The position numbers and the translations under genes are program-made. DNA of 64,000 nucleotides, from assembly GCA_001466705.2 (NCBI GenBank), contig LATX02000242.1, positions 1-64,000 on the forward strand. The letters are read 5' to 3'. Within the stretch, counting starts at the first letter, position 1. Every line of letters starts with the position of its first letter. Below the pieces are notes generated by a model. The model had not been told where the DNA came from. It saw nothing but the letters and a program-made list of their open reading frames with translations, and did no database searches. This DNA comes from Moniliophthora roreri. Taxonomy: Eukaryota > Basidiomycota > Agaricomycetes > Agaricales > Marasmiaceae. Shown here piece by piece: positions 44,170 through 57,015 of this stretch.

Positions 44170-45639
44170 CAGGGGTTGCAACAAATAAATATTATTTCTT
44201 TTTGTCCCTGACCCCCAGGTGGGGCCGATGCATTATAATGGCTGAAATACATTATAATAGCCGAAATACATTATAATAGCCAGAATACATTATGACCATT
44301 TTGCTTCATTTTAATCCATTAAAATAAAGGAACAACAATTATATTACATTAAAATACACCATAATGATTATAATGTATTTTGGCCATTATAATGTATTTC
44401 ACTCATTTTATTCCAATATATTTAGGTGTCCATTTCACTGATGATTAGGTGATTCTTTAACTCCCAATAGTATTCTATGCCTCTTTTTTTTTGGACAAAA
44501 ATTGGGATGGTGCAGGGTGGTGTGGGATAATGCAGGATACAGTGGGATAATGCAGGATATGGTGGGATGATGTGGGATTTGGAGGGATGGCCCAGGATAT
44601 GGTGGGATGGTGCAGGATTTGTAGGAATGACATTGGGAGGAGGGGTGGATGAGCTTGGGATGGGGTAGGGATGAGTCAGGGATGCATAGGGATGAGTGCA
44701 GGATGGATGCAGGATGGATGCAGGATGGATGTGGAATGCATAAAGATGTGAACTCAGCATTCAGTTGGGGAGTCCTGGGACCTCTGGGCATTTCAATTTC
44801 CAAATGGTCAATCATACATTCAGCAGCAATGCTTTGATACAGTACATAGGAAGTATACTACAAGATAGCTACATCAACATGCTAGTGCACATTGTACCAA
44901 GAAAGGAGTGTGAAATTTGCATGGGGCTTACTGCAAATGTATAGTACCTCCCCTCCAACTATAAGGTTTTGTTTCCATTTAAATGTAGCCAATTCTGACA
45001 TTGTCTATAACTGTATATGTTCCATGCTGTTCAAGTAGGGGAAAAAGATTTCTTCAAATAGCTACACCATTGTTGGACTGCCAATCTACCAATCTGGGAC
45101 CCCAAACACTCAGGGATGAGTGTGGGATAGTGTTTGGATGACAGGGAATGAAGTTGAGATGGCACAGACACCAGAGAAATCTGGAATTCTTAATATATCC
45201 TGTAGCTATCCCATGCCCTCCCACACTCTCCCAACATCATTTCTACAAATCCTGCACCATCCCACTGTATCCTGTGCCATCCCTCCTGATCCTGCTTCAT
45301 CACCTATGGTTTCTGTGTAAATCTGTCAATCAATAGGCTGAAACATGTTGTGACAGCTGCTTGATTAATGGCTTTTTTCATGGTTTTCCCTTGCACACAT
45401 TTACCACCCTTGTTTACCCTCAATACCTCAATATCTCCTCTCAACTCACCAAGTCATTCAAGTCATCACATGGCCTCGATGACCAGTTTGCTGCCAGTGT
45501 CATTAGTGACTCATTACTGGCACTGGTTCTGCAACATCAATTACAACTCTCATCATTGTTCGGAGTGGTCTCAATGTCACCTGGGATGGTTGTTGTTATT
45601 GTTAACTCAGGTTAAAATTCTAGGTACATCTTAATTTCT

Positions 45640-47390
45640 TCAGAAAAATTCCCATTAACTGACTGCAGATATCTAGAATCTATTATTCTCCATTATTGAA
45701 TTACAGTCACCCAATAATGCAGTTTTTTTCTGCTACACCAATGACCATCTTGAAAGCCCTTCCTTCTGCATACACACTCCACATGAAGACTAGATACTGA
45801 TGTCACTGATTCAAGTCAGCTCTTAGTTGTCCTGTTCAAGATACTGCAGACACTTGGCTTCCTTGATATCTCATCCAACATTTTTTGTTGCCTTTCTCAG
45901 TTCTCATCTACCTTGTAGGTCTCTCCTGTTCAACTTATCTACACATCTCATGCTAATGACTGATTCTCACTTTAAGCTTGTAGGAGTTTGCCAGTCAAAC
46001 ATCAACTGGGTGTTTTCAGTTTTAGTTGGCTCTGACAAGTAGCAAAATGTCTTGGGCATGTTACAGAGAGTGTTTGGAGAAGGATATTGGGGGGTGATCT
46101 GGAAGAGTTTGCTTTAGGTATTGGCTTTAAAAGTAGTGTCTTGCAGTCATCAATATAGCATGGGAATGATGGTTCAAGGCATGTACTCCATTTAAAGATT
46201 TGGGACCCTGATATCTCATATAGGTCTTACTGTGCCAGTTCTCTTCCCTAACACACCATACAATGTCATCTACATGCAGCTGCCACAATTCTGAGTTATA
46301 ACTCGAGCTCTGCTGCATTGTCCCAGATTTTGGAATTGGGTTACTGGATTTTGGCTGTTATAGTGTATGAATCTGGAGCCACACACATGTTGTTCAGAGA
46401 GGTGATGGACTAATATCATAAGCTAAAATGCATAGGGGACTGGGCTCTATAGGAAGCATAATTTTCATGTAGCCTAGTCATTCTGTATATAATGTTCACA
46501 GTTGCACTTGGAACTCAGTGTACTCAGAAGGCATAAAGTAACTAAGTGTGAAGCACTTGACAAGCATCTGTTCTCCATCTTCCTGTTCATCAACTCTCCT
46601 GCAGCCTGACAAGGACATTATGCTCAATAGAAAGGTTTCATAAGACTCAAATAGCATTAACTAAGATATTTTTGGAACATCATAGTATCACTGGTCGAAG
46701 GGTGCATGTTAGTGCTGTCAAACATTATTCAACTATGAGAAACTCACCACTTTTTTAAATATCGGAAACCTGTGAAGGCTTCTGTTACTCTGTAGCAAAA
46801 AGAAAGGTGGATTATTATTTCAGAAGGTATTCTGAAGGTTTACCAAGCTTCTTGGCTCAGAGGAAAGTCAGGAAGTTGGTGTGACTGATCTGAGACAGAA
46901 GGTTATATACTATAACATAATAATATAGGTGGTCTTCAACCCAAATCTGACCTCTACAATAGCTCTTCAACCTGGACTTATAATTTCGTCTTCTTCAGTT
47001 TTTAATGACTGTCTCGAAGAGTCTCCAAGGGTTTAACACTAGCAGAAAACTGATTTCAATAGTTTACAAACTGAAATATGGTGGGTGCAGTGAGTTTCTC
47101 ATTATCTCCAGTGGTTTATGCTAATTGCAAGTGCACTTGAATAGATACTGCTACAGAACCATGCATACATAATCTTCAATACTACTAGAGGGCAGAGCTC
47201 TGCATGAGTATTGCTACTCATAGGTATTTGAGAGTTGACTCATAACAGAACTCATAGGTTTGAGTGACCTGCAGATCTGGGTACTCAGAGTAGCAGGTCA
47301 TTTGAGAGTCTGTGTCATAGATTCTAATGAAATTTTGTAACCCATGGGTACCTATGACTCATGCATACTAGTATAGTAACAGCTAACTTG
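45640..47390. other. Interior of the long-TIR element, no readable gene
   Basis: Only short frames are open and none is recognised. The sequence is CpG-poor with many stops in all frames. Confidence 0.4.
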
Positions 47391-47394
47391 AAAT

Positions 47395-47705
47395 ACAGTT
47401 ATGCTACTTATCTTCATCTGAGACCTCTATAGCTACATTATTCTCAACCTGATTTGCACCTCTAATAACTTGTTCTACTGTTGTACAGGACTCCACATGC
47501 TTGTTCTTATCATCTAAAGCTAGAGCCATCTTTGCCTCAGGCAAAAGTCCTGGTACCTGACCTCAGAATGCTAAGAGAGTTCCCTGACACACACTCTCAT
47601 CTGAGAGTGAATAGTGCCTCTTGGTCACCATGAGGCCACCACATGAGAAGCACCTCTCAATCACAATCTAAGACATTGTAGATAGCCTGAGAATAGAGTA
47701 GTTAG
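47395..47705 (-). pseudogene. hAT transposase C-terminal dimerisation region, broken
   Basis: The minus strand reads VIERCFSCGGLMVTKRHYSL followed by SDESVCQGTL, matching the hAT C-terminal signature (ERxFSRGG..VTKRRHxLSDESVR). A TAG stands just upstream and a frameshift follows. The continuing frame reads EAKMALALDDKNKHVES. No upstream catalytic domain could be recognised. Confidence 0.65.
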
Positions 47706-47828
47706 TGGTAGAATAAAGGCAAAAATGCCAGTACCTATAAGTACCTGTAAGTACCTGTATTTACTTACAGGTTGAAAGTACCTGCAGGTATCTGTGACTC
47801 TGATCCATGCAGATCTGGATCACCCATG

Positions 47829-50800
47829 CTATGGGTCACTCACAGATCTGAGTAGCAACTTTTTTGGTGTTATACCTATGGGTCATAGATCCAGATGATC
47901 TGTGAGTTAACTTGTGCAGAGCTCTGCTAGAGGGTTATGAAGCCTATCTATTATGCAGAAGGATCATGTTGAACTGTAGAGCACAATGAACCATTGACAG
48001 AAAGAATGGGTGCTTTCTGAGCACCTGTGACCTACATGGTAGTGAGGTCAAATATTCACACTTACTGCTGGGAACCATATATATATATAATTTGATAGCA
48101 GAAGGACTAACTGACAGGAGTAAATGGGTCATCCTCAAGATGGCATGTACAGCTCCATCAGCGGAATTATCACACTCAAAGTAGGGAGGGGGCTGCTGAA
48201 TGTTGTCAGTGTGGCCATTGAGTAGCCAGATGATATCCAGCTTGAGCTTGAGCAAAATGCTTTGTGTGCATTACAACCTGGCATATGGGTTTCTGCAGGA
48301 AGCAGCTGTGCATGTCAAGCCATACATACTAGAGGTGGAAAGGAACAGGTTTGACTAGTGTGCTGCCATGGGACATAGATATTGTTAAGAACATCTTTTA
48401 CTGATTATTCTTCACTTTCACAATTACATGCTGCAGGTGTTTTGCTCTAGGTCTCATAAGTCATATACTACAGTACATTTTGAACCTTCTCTTTCACATC
48501 ATTGAGTAGCTTGAATGACACTGACCCACTATTTCTAAGAAATCCCCTATGATTTCCATAAAGCCCTCTTCACTATTGACCATTATAGGTACATACTGCA
48601 TTCTTGACTTTGAGTGTCTGGAAAGGAAAGAAGGTACTACTTATCACTGCTCACAATATTCCCAGGCTTTGAGTATTTGTGAGGCTGATAAGCATGGAGA
48701 AGGTGAGGAAGCAAGAGCCATAGCTATGGGTTCTGACTAGAAGAATCTGCATCTTATACTGATATGGAGTCCTTGAAGCATATATTCCATATGAAAAGAA
48801 TTTCTGGTTGAATGTCATAGTCATGGAAGTACAATGTGAGGGTAAACAAAGATGAGTATCAAACATCTAGACATAGAAATTAGTTATAAAAAGCACTTTA
48901 AGGTATTGAGACATATCTAGAATTCTAACCTGAGTCAACAACAACAACAACCATCCCAGGTGACATCAAGACCACTCCAAATGATAATGAGAGTTGTAAT
49001 TGATGTTGTGGAACCAGTGCCAGTGATGAGTCACTAATGACACCGGCAGTGAACACTAGTTATTGAGGCCATGTGACAACTTGAGTGACTTGGTGAGCTA
49101 AGAGGAGGAGATATTGAGGTATTGAGGGTAAATGAGAGTGGTAAACATGTGTGAGGGAAAACCATGAAAAAAGCCATTAATCAAGCAGCTGTCACAACAT
49201 GTTTCAGCCTGTTGATTGACAGATTTATGCAGGAACCACAGGTGGCTTCATCCCACCATATCCTGTATCATCCCATGTCATCCCATACCATTCTGCACCA
49301 TCTCAATTTTTGTCCAAAAAACCCTGGCATAGTATTTACCAACATCAAGTGNCTATGGGTCACTCACAGATCTGAGTAGCAACTTTTTTGGTGTTATACC
49401 TATGGGTCATAGATCCAGATGATCTGTGAGTTAACTTGTGCAGAGCTCTGCTAGAGGGTTATGAAGCCTATCTATTATGCAGAAGGATCATGTTGAACTG
49501 TAGAGCACAATGAACCATTGACAGAAAGAATGGGTGCTTTCTGAGCACCTGTGACCTACATGGTAGTGAGGTCAAATATTCACACTTACTGCTGGGAACC
49601 ATATATATATATAATTTGATAGCAGAAGGACTAACTGACAGGAGTAAATGGGTCATCCTCAAGATGGCATGTACAGCTCCATCAGCGGAATTATCACACT
49701 CAAAGTAGGGAGGGGGCTGCTGAATGTTGTCAGTGTGGCCATTGAGTAGCCAGATGATATCCAGCTTGAGCTTGAGCAAAATGCTTTGTGTGCATTACAA
49801 CCTGGCATATGGGTTTCTGCAGGAAGCAGCTGTGCATGTCAAGCCATACATACTAGAGGTGGAAAGGAACAGGTTTGACTAGTGTGCTGCCATGGGACAT
49901 AGATATTGTTAAGAACATCTTTTACTGATTATTCTTCACTTTCACAATTACATGCTGCAGGTGTTTTGCTCTAGGTCTCATAAGTCATATACTACAGTAC
50001 ATTTTGAACCTTCTCTTTCACATCATTGAGTAGCTTGAATGACACTGACCCACTATTTCTAAGAAATCCCCTATGATTTCCATAAAGCCCTCTTCACTAT
50101 TGACCATTATAGGTACATACTGCATTCTTGACTTTGAGTGTCTGGAAAGGAAAGAAGGTACTACTTATCACTGCTCACAATATTCCCAGGCTTTGAGTAT
50201 TTGTGAGGCTGATAAGCATGGAGAAGGTGAGGAAGCAAGAGCCATAGCTATGGGTTCTGACTAGAAGAATCTGCATCTTATACTGATATGGAGTCCTTGA
50301 AGCATATATTCCATATGAAAAGAATTTCTGGTTGAATGTCATAGTCATGGAAGTACAATGTGAGGGTAAACAAAGATGAGTATCAAACATCTAGACATAG
50401 AAATTAGTTATAAAAAGCACTTTAAGGTATTGAGACATATCTAGAATTCTAACCTGAGTCAACAACAACAACAACCATCCCAGGTGACATCAAGACCACT
50501 CCAAATGATAATGAGAGTTGTAATTGATGTTGTGGAACCAGTGCCAGTGATGAGTCACTAATGACACCGGCAGTGAACACTAGTTATTGAGGCCATGTGA
50601 CAACTTGAGTGACTTGGTGAGCTAAGAGGAGGAGATATTGAGGTATTGAGGGTAAATGAGAGTGGTAAACATGTGTGAGGGAAAACCATGAAAAAAGCCA
50701 TTAATCAAGCAGCTGTCACAACATGTTTCAGCCTGTTGATTGACAGATTTATGCAGGAACCACAGGTGGCTTCATCCCACCATATCCTGTATCATCCCAT

Positions 50801-50875
50801 GTCATCCCATACCATTCTGCACCATCTCAATTTTTGTCCAAAAAACCCTGGCATAGTATTTACCAACATCAAGTG
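47829..50875. repeat. Identical 1523-bp direct duplication around a single N (49352)
   Basis: Positions 47829-49351 recur at 49353-50875. This is an unmerged contig overlap. Confidence 0.9.
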
Positions 50876-50980
50876 AGTATAATTGTTGGAGCAATGCAAT
50901 TTGAAAGCTATCAAGAATTGCTTCCTTCCAGAATTCCTTTTTCAAATCAAATGTAAACTAAAATGTTTCATGCTGTGAAA

Positions 50981-52254
50981 TCATTGGGCCAAAGTCAATA
51001 CAAAAGCCCTGTAAACAAGAGTTGCAAGACTCAAGGATTCTGAGGAAGTTTTTAGTACCTTCTCCAATAGACTATTGGCAAACACTTGATCAGACTTGTA
51101 AAAGGATGATACAATGGAGATACAGACCCTTGCCCAGTCATTAACCTTGTTCCAATAATATTCAGTGTTTTGAAGACCATAGTGCACAAGTGCTGCTAGC
51201 ATACAGTAAGGATTAAACCCACTCAATGCCACAAGCAAATTTGGGCTTGGAGTCTTCACTCTGATGCAGTAACTAGTCCAGTACTGGCATGAATGTTGCA
51301 CTAGGTTACTCTGCAGTGTGCCTCTCTGAGATGAGAAGGCAGCAGCAAAGTTGCATTGTGGGTGAGATGGAGAATAATAGGATGAGATGGTAGAAAGGTT
51401 ATGAAGTAGGAATGTGGCTACCCAGTCACAGTACTCTGACTCTAACATTGGGAGAGTATAATAATCTGCAGAGTGGGGTTTGTCAGAGAGAAACTCAGTG
51501 AATGAGGCATGTGCAATGAGTCTGAATGTCAAAGTTGTCATCCTGTGGAATATTTAACACTGAGTGTAGCCTGGACAAGAGTGTTGTAACTTCACCCTTC
51601 TTGAGAACACCAATTAATATGTTTGTGATAATCACTGTATTCATAGTGATGAGTCACAAGTAAACAAAGAACTGGCTGGATTTTCTTCCACTCCTTCTGA
51701 CAGTGTGAAAGTATCTGATGATACAGTATATCCAGGTCAGAGTAGGGGGAGTCTGAATCATGATTGATGTAGATATGGAAGATAATGTCCAACTGAGTCT
51801 GTGGCATATTAAAAGTAACATGGCAAGTATCAATATACTTGATCACTGTCACTGCAAAAATGAACTGTCCATCAGCTCTGGCAACAAGCTGATCAATGGA
51901 ACAGTCACCAGGCCACAAGAGGTCTTCATCCTGCAATTCTTGGTGGTACTTTGCTTGAAGTTCAGCAAACTGGTCCACAAAGTATTTTTGGATATCCTGA
52001 GATGCCTCTGGTGGGTATGTCACTGTCAGCTGCTTCAGAAACATGCCAAAGTATTTATGTGCAAAGGCATGGTGAATCTGAGGCTTAGGGCAGCTGAAGA
52101 CAAGGAAGATCCAAGGAGTGGGAACATGAGAAATGGGGACATTTCAGATGAGTGCCAGTGGGCATTCCTGGGGATTCTCCTGAAATGGTGGATGACTCCA
52201 TGCTGCCTTTTGGGTGGAGGTGGTAGGAGGATTAATAGAGGGTTGGAGACACTC
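50981..52254 (-). pseudogene. NACHT NLR-like gene, 3' part
   Basis: This part continues the gene at 58566-59224. After the inserted element the minus strand reads ECLQPSINPPTTSTQKA directly downstream of GLD. Then at 51592-52044 come DIQKYFVDQFAELQ, SIDQLVARADGQFIFAVTVI and SPYSDLDILYHQILSHCQ, which is the lid/winged-helix region seen after NACHT domains in Agaricomycete NLR-like proteins. The frame 50981-51541 (FRLIAHASFTEFLSD...) is the typical downstream segment. No C-terminal repeats (WD40, ankyrin, TPR) are visible before 50980. Stops separate the pieces. Confidence 0.7.
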
Positions 52255-53063
52255 ATTAAGACCACCTATGGTGCCCAAGAAATACCACGGGTTTGATGGC
52301 AAGCTATGCCTATCTCGGCATCAAATATGAAGAGTTTTTGGGCTGAGAGGGCACCTGTCATTAAAACCCATTATTAATTCTGGTAATTTGAATTTTGCAC
52401 CAAGAGCTCACTCCAAGGTTGAACTTCTCACTGAACTTCCTGACCTCTCAGTCCAGCACTTCCCGTTCTACCGATATTGTCATCATTTCCTTTTCATTGC
52501 TGTCGCCATCACTGCATGTTCCCGTCACTGAGTCCCGACCATCAATTGCATAAATATAGATCAACATCCACCTCTTGACATCAAACCACCATGATGCTGC
52601 TGCCTCAGGCCCATGATGCCCATCCAGTGTCCCCTCCCCCTTCCAGATTTATCACTGAGGTGTTAGGTAGAATGTCCATGTACTGTCTGGACTAGAAGTG
52701 AGTCCCTCAAGTGCTATTCTAAAGCAATTATCAATTAGAATACTCTTAAGCTTATCTTCTGATTGGACTAATCCTGTTTCAGCTGGGAATAGATGCCGAG
52801 CATAACAAGAGGTGGATCAAGCTGTTTCCTAGGGCTGTCCGAAGACTGGAACATATATGGTACATATCCAGATAGCTGTTTCATCTTCTCATCTTGAAAT
52901 CTTACCATTAAGTATGCCAGACTCCTCCAGGGCATTGATCCCAGGTCAATTTCTATGATGTCATGGATACACACTCGTGTTCTCACTCAGAGAATCCTCC
53001 CTCAGTGAGTTTGACCATATGCTGTGATAGAGAATGGTAGGTGTTTTTTTTCCTGATTTCTAA

Positions 53064-54814
53064 TAATATGTCAAACCTAGAAAAGACCCACTTTTCTTCA
53101 TTTTACACTATTTCTGAATTGGAACACTTTAATAGGACACGAGATGACAGGTAATAAGGACTAGAGTGAGCCCAGTCTGCTAGTCATTGCCTTAGAGAAG
53201 CTGTGGTACCTTAGAAAGTACGAAGAGCTATATGATACGCTATACAGAGGTGTCTAAGCTGTACTTTCTAACCTATCTATGTATCAGATCCAAAGCGGAT
53301 CACTCCCGAAACCTGTAGGAAATCTAACTATAGCCCAATGAATGCATTGGCTAGTTAACCAAGCTCTCAAAGTGCTATCAATGGGATTTTAACTTCTACT
53401 TTACTTTTCTATGACATCTGCAAAGTGCAAGCTGCAGTCAAACAGTACAGAGGTACTTAGAAGAGACATCAAAACAGAAAGACGACTTAGAACAGGAACG
53501 ATCATAGAACGATCCTCCTCCGAAGTCAATATACAGATCAGAGTCAAAGCAGGCGATCTCTTAATAAAGAATTCACCGGCGGCTAAACAATATGCGATAA
53601 GCAAACTAGGTACAAAGCCTGCTCAGAAAGACAGAAATCACTTCCGAAGGACATCCACTACCTACAGACAGATATAATGAGACATATGAAGAATATCTAA
53701 CATGCAAGAAATCCTAAATAAGACCAAGTGTGCATTGTCAAAGGAGATCGGAACAATAACAGTGTGTTCCAACCTTGGAAAATTTGGCATCTAGGCCACT
53801 GCCGATGTGCAGGTACTAGAAAAGGGAAATGCTGTCAAAAGATGGGACAGATACAGCCATCCGCTCGTAGATACCCGACTTAGAAAAGAGAAAATACAAA
53901 TTATAGAGTCTAGAACGCCTGGAGGCATAGATACCTGCACAGATATGGTCGGATACCCTAGTGGCCAGACTCTGTGACATCCAAATAATCCCTCTTTTAG
54001 TATCTCAGTCACTCATTTGTCATTTCCTGAATTATCAGACATTATTTATAATTTTCTGTAGATATATTCCTGGACCATATATAAGGACAGTTAGATATTT
54101 GTACATACTCAAGTAACTCTGCCCCCTCTGATTGTGAATACATGATGAGTTTGTTTGGTGTATAAATTTGTGTGCCATTCCAGTTTTGCTTCCTCACTAC
54201 AGGCCCTGGAGATTGGTTCTGAGTGACTCCAGAGAGATAGAAATCTGATAACGAACTTGCGTCGTAAGAGATAAGAGTAACATCTTGAGTGCGTTATAGC
54301 ACTTTTCTAAGAGAAACTTTACACCAAGAAGGAGCCTTGGGCACTTGGAGTGTAGCCTGTGTGTGTATCAGGTTGTGACACACTTAGAGTCTTAGCAAGG
54401 GGTGTGCCTGCACTGAACTCTTTGTAGAAATTGGTCTAGGACCTTTTCTAGTACACTGTGTGCTGTAGTTATCTTGAAGAAGTCTTGAACTCCATAGAGT
54501 CAGACTATATCGGCTATTGAGTCTTTGTACGGGACTGTAGCTCTTGTGTTTGTGCTTTGTGCACCATGTTCTTTGTGTTTTGTGTGTGTGTTTGTGATAT
54601 AAAACATTTTAAAACCATATATACTCCTCTGAAGGTGAACACTTTGAAGTAGAACACTTCAATAAGAGAGAATCAACCTAGCTAAGAGTTTTGTTGGCAT
54701 TCTAAGTGCGGTAACTCTGATCACGTTGATCCACACTTGCACAACAAACTGAGTTAGACTTTTGGAGGTTATCTTTTTGGGTAGTTTTCCACTAGTCTTA
54801 TCTTAGACAAATTA
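53064..54814 (+). repeat. R1 repeat family, copy c
   Basis: A 1751-bp copy from TAATATGTC to GACAAATTA, inserted in the Mutator-like element. The 88-codon frame is open at 53411-53677 and differs from copy b at only a few residues. TATATAAGG-type and GT-rich parts are as in the other copies. No convincing target duplication is seen. Confidence 0.8.
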
Positions 54815-56626
54815 CCAATCTTTTCGTAGTTCTAGTTCTCATTTATGGCAACATCTCTGTCAGGACTGCTGGCCACAGTTTTGGGCATAGTAAATCATTC
54901 TGTGTCTCTGCAATAGTACTTCACATCCTAGACGTAGGTTGTATACGTTCACAATGTACATTTCGCTTTGGATCCAAATGACTGTTATCCAGCATAGCGA
55001 GTTGATTGCCTTGATTTCCAGATTGTTTTTCGATAGCACTTTCTGTATTTAAAGTTGTACGAACAAACACAAAGCTTTTACTCAATCTCCGTGAATCTAC
55101 CTTTAAATATCACAACTAGTCTATATTCATCAATGCTGTTAATACAATTTGAAGAGCCTTGCAATTTCTCTAAGTGTTTAGGATAGCACATTGATGGAAC
55201 AAAGTAGGAGAAACTTTTCTAGATGATCACCAGGCTGTGATCACCACACATCACCACGGTCGACAACTTACCGATTACTCACCCCACATCCTTTGGAATA
55301 GGGCCGAACTGCTTCATAAAGCCACTATGACCAGTATCTGATAGTTCTTATCGCTTTTGCCCACCTCAAATTTATTTCGGTTGAATGGTAAGTAAGACAC
55401 CTTATTGCCAGACATTGATCTGCTAATGCAACTGCCCATTTATAGTGCCAAAAATTCTCACCTTTTTGGTCAGCAAGATTTTATTGTCAAATAATTGTTG
55501 GCACTCACTGAGCTTATATTCACAGTTTGAAGACGTTGCAATGAAAACAAGACGGTATGTGAATACTTCTTTGGGTCTTAGTGTGATCCCAAGATGTCCA
55601 AGGCAATGGTCTGCAGTGCTTTCTTGGTAATCCCTCACTCAATGAGGCTTAAGTTAAGAAGATACACACCTTCAGTAATGGCATTTATGATTCTCTCTAC
55701 TATTATCATATATCTGTTATTCTTATGGTCAATATTGGCACTCAACTCAACACCTCCACAGCTATCTTCGTTATAAATATCTGAGTACACTGGAACACAT
55801 TACGAGCTCCCACATCTAGGAATTAAATGTCAGCTAGCAGGTTACAGTTGCTCAGGTGGGTGTCTGTACAAGGTATCGCTAATTATGGGAGCTGAAAGGG
55901 CCCTAAAACACTGTTGATTGGCCTTTTACTACTGCATTCTGGAATCAATAGGACATGATCACCTCTTGTAGAACTTGAAGATTTGCTATGGGTGCAGGGT
56001 CGAATGAGCCTGGAGATATGTGTATCTGCAGTTTTAATGGGGCCAGATGATTTCCAGATGCAAGAAAATGTAATCAATAATCTGAGAAGCAAGATCATCT
56101 CAATTCAGAATGCTCACCAGCATGATTTGTACTAAGTGTTCAGCAATGGTTTGTATCCAAACTAGTATGCTGAAATTTAGTCTTGACGGCTTGGAAATTC
56201 CCCCTGCAAAGCCGACATGATGGGATGTAGGGATCAGTGTGGGTCATCTTGACTGTAGGCGACATGAGAAATGTCTCAGATGATATCAAAAGCTCGGCGG
56301 TAAGCCATTGATTGAACAGTGTTGAAGCTGGGCATTAGTTTCCATGAGTCTATACACAAACCCACCTCATCATGGAGGTCAATGCAAAAGGTGAGATAAA
56401 ATATCAGGTGAAAACTCACCTCATCCAAGTTCCCATACATCTATGAGTAAGATGTCCTTTACAGGACCCATCCAACTGCTATCTGCCTAACGGAAGCTAT
56501 GATGAAAGTGGAGTTGTAATAGTGTGGCATGCCTTCTGAATGAGACATGTGAAAGAAAATAAGGGTCAGTACATAGAGAAATGACTTACCTAGGACAAAA
56601 TATATGGCACATTTGATACTTTGGCA
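54815..56626 (-). pseudogene. Interior of the Mutator-like element: decayed exon-like frames
   Basis: The minus strand has frame pieces next to splice-like sites: GTAAGT near 56590, an acceptor at about 56530, GTGAGT near 56417, then QSMAYRRAFDII, MTHTDPYIPSCRLCRGNFQA, SANIDHKNNRYMIIVERI and HCLGHLGITLRPKEVFTYRL. Stops are frequent and mostly TGA, TAG or TAA in place of CGA, CAG or CAA. The pieces look like a captured cellular gene or a decayed transposase; I do not recognise the protein. Confidence 0.4.
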
Positions 56627-57015
56627 ATAAATCTGGAAAGGGAAGGGGACACTGGATGGGCATCATGGGCCCAAGGCAGCAGCATCATGGCAGTTTGATG
56701 TCAAGAGGCAGATGTTGATCTATATTTATGCAATTAATGGTCGGGACTCAGTGATGGGAACATGCAGTGATGGCAACGGCGACAAAAAGGAAACGATGAC
56801 GATATCGATAGAATGGGAAGTGCTGGACTGAGAGGTCAGGAAGTTCAGCAAGAAGTTCGACCTTGGAGTGAGCTCTCAGTGCAAAATTCAAATTACCAGA
56901 ATTAATGATGGGTTTTAACGACGGGCACCCTCTCAGCCCAAAAACTCTTCATATTTGATGCCGAGATAGGCATAGCTTGCCATCAAACCCATGGTATTTC
57001 TCAGGCACCATAGGT

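Larger units (their letters stand above)
43701..44440. mobile_element. TIR element with tRNA-like module and TTATAATG repeats
   Basis: The left end CAGCAAAATGGACACCTAAA and the reverse complement of the right end (CAGTGAAATGGACACCTAAA) match except at two bases. An N lies at 43789. The interior has repeated ATTATAATG and ATTAAAATG units and a plus-strand tRNA-like module. No coding sequence. Confidence 0.7.
44476..50855. mobile_element. Long-TIR element with minisatellite ends and hAT transposase remnant
   Basis: The ends TATGCC..TTTTTTGGACAAAAATTG at the left and the reverse complement of the right end agree, followed by degenerate GATGGTGCAGGATATG-type minisatellite repeats. Further in, 45310-45635 is an inverted copy of 48933-49232 (and 50457-50756). 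GTATTC and GTATTT flank the ends (44470-44475 and 50856-50861). A hAT C-terminal dimerisation remnant lies inside. The apparent length includes a 1.5-kb assembly duplication, leaving about 4.86 kb. The class is uncertain because the flank repeat is 6 bp rather than 8. Confidence 0.6.
52264..57015. mobile_element. Mutator-like long-TIR element inserted in the NLR Walker B motif
   Basis: Arms of about 390 bp (52264-52652 and about 56627-57015) are inverted copies beginning ACCTATGGTGCC. The flanks ATTAAGACC (52255-52263) and GTCAAGACC (57016-57024) form a 9-bp target duplication with two transitions. Removing the element joins IIIDGLD to EC on the minus strand, restoring the Walker B motif GLDEC. 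Long TIRs and a 9-bp duplication fit Mutator-like elements. No transposase is recognised. R1 copy c is nested inside. Confidence 0.8.
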
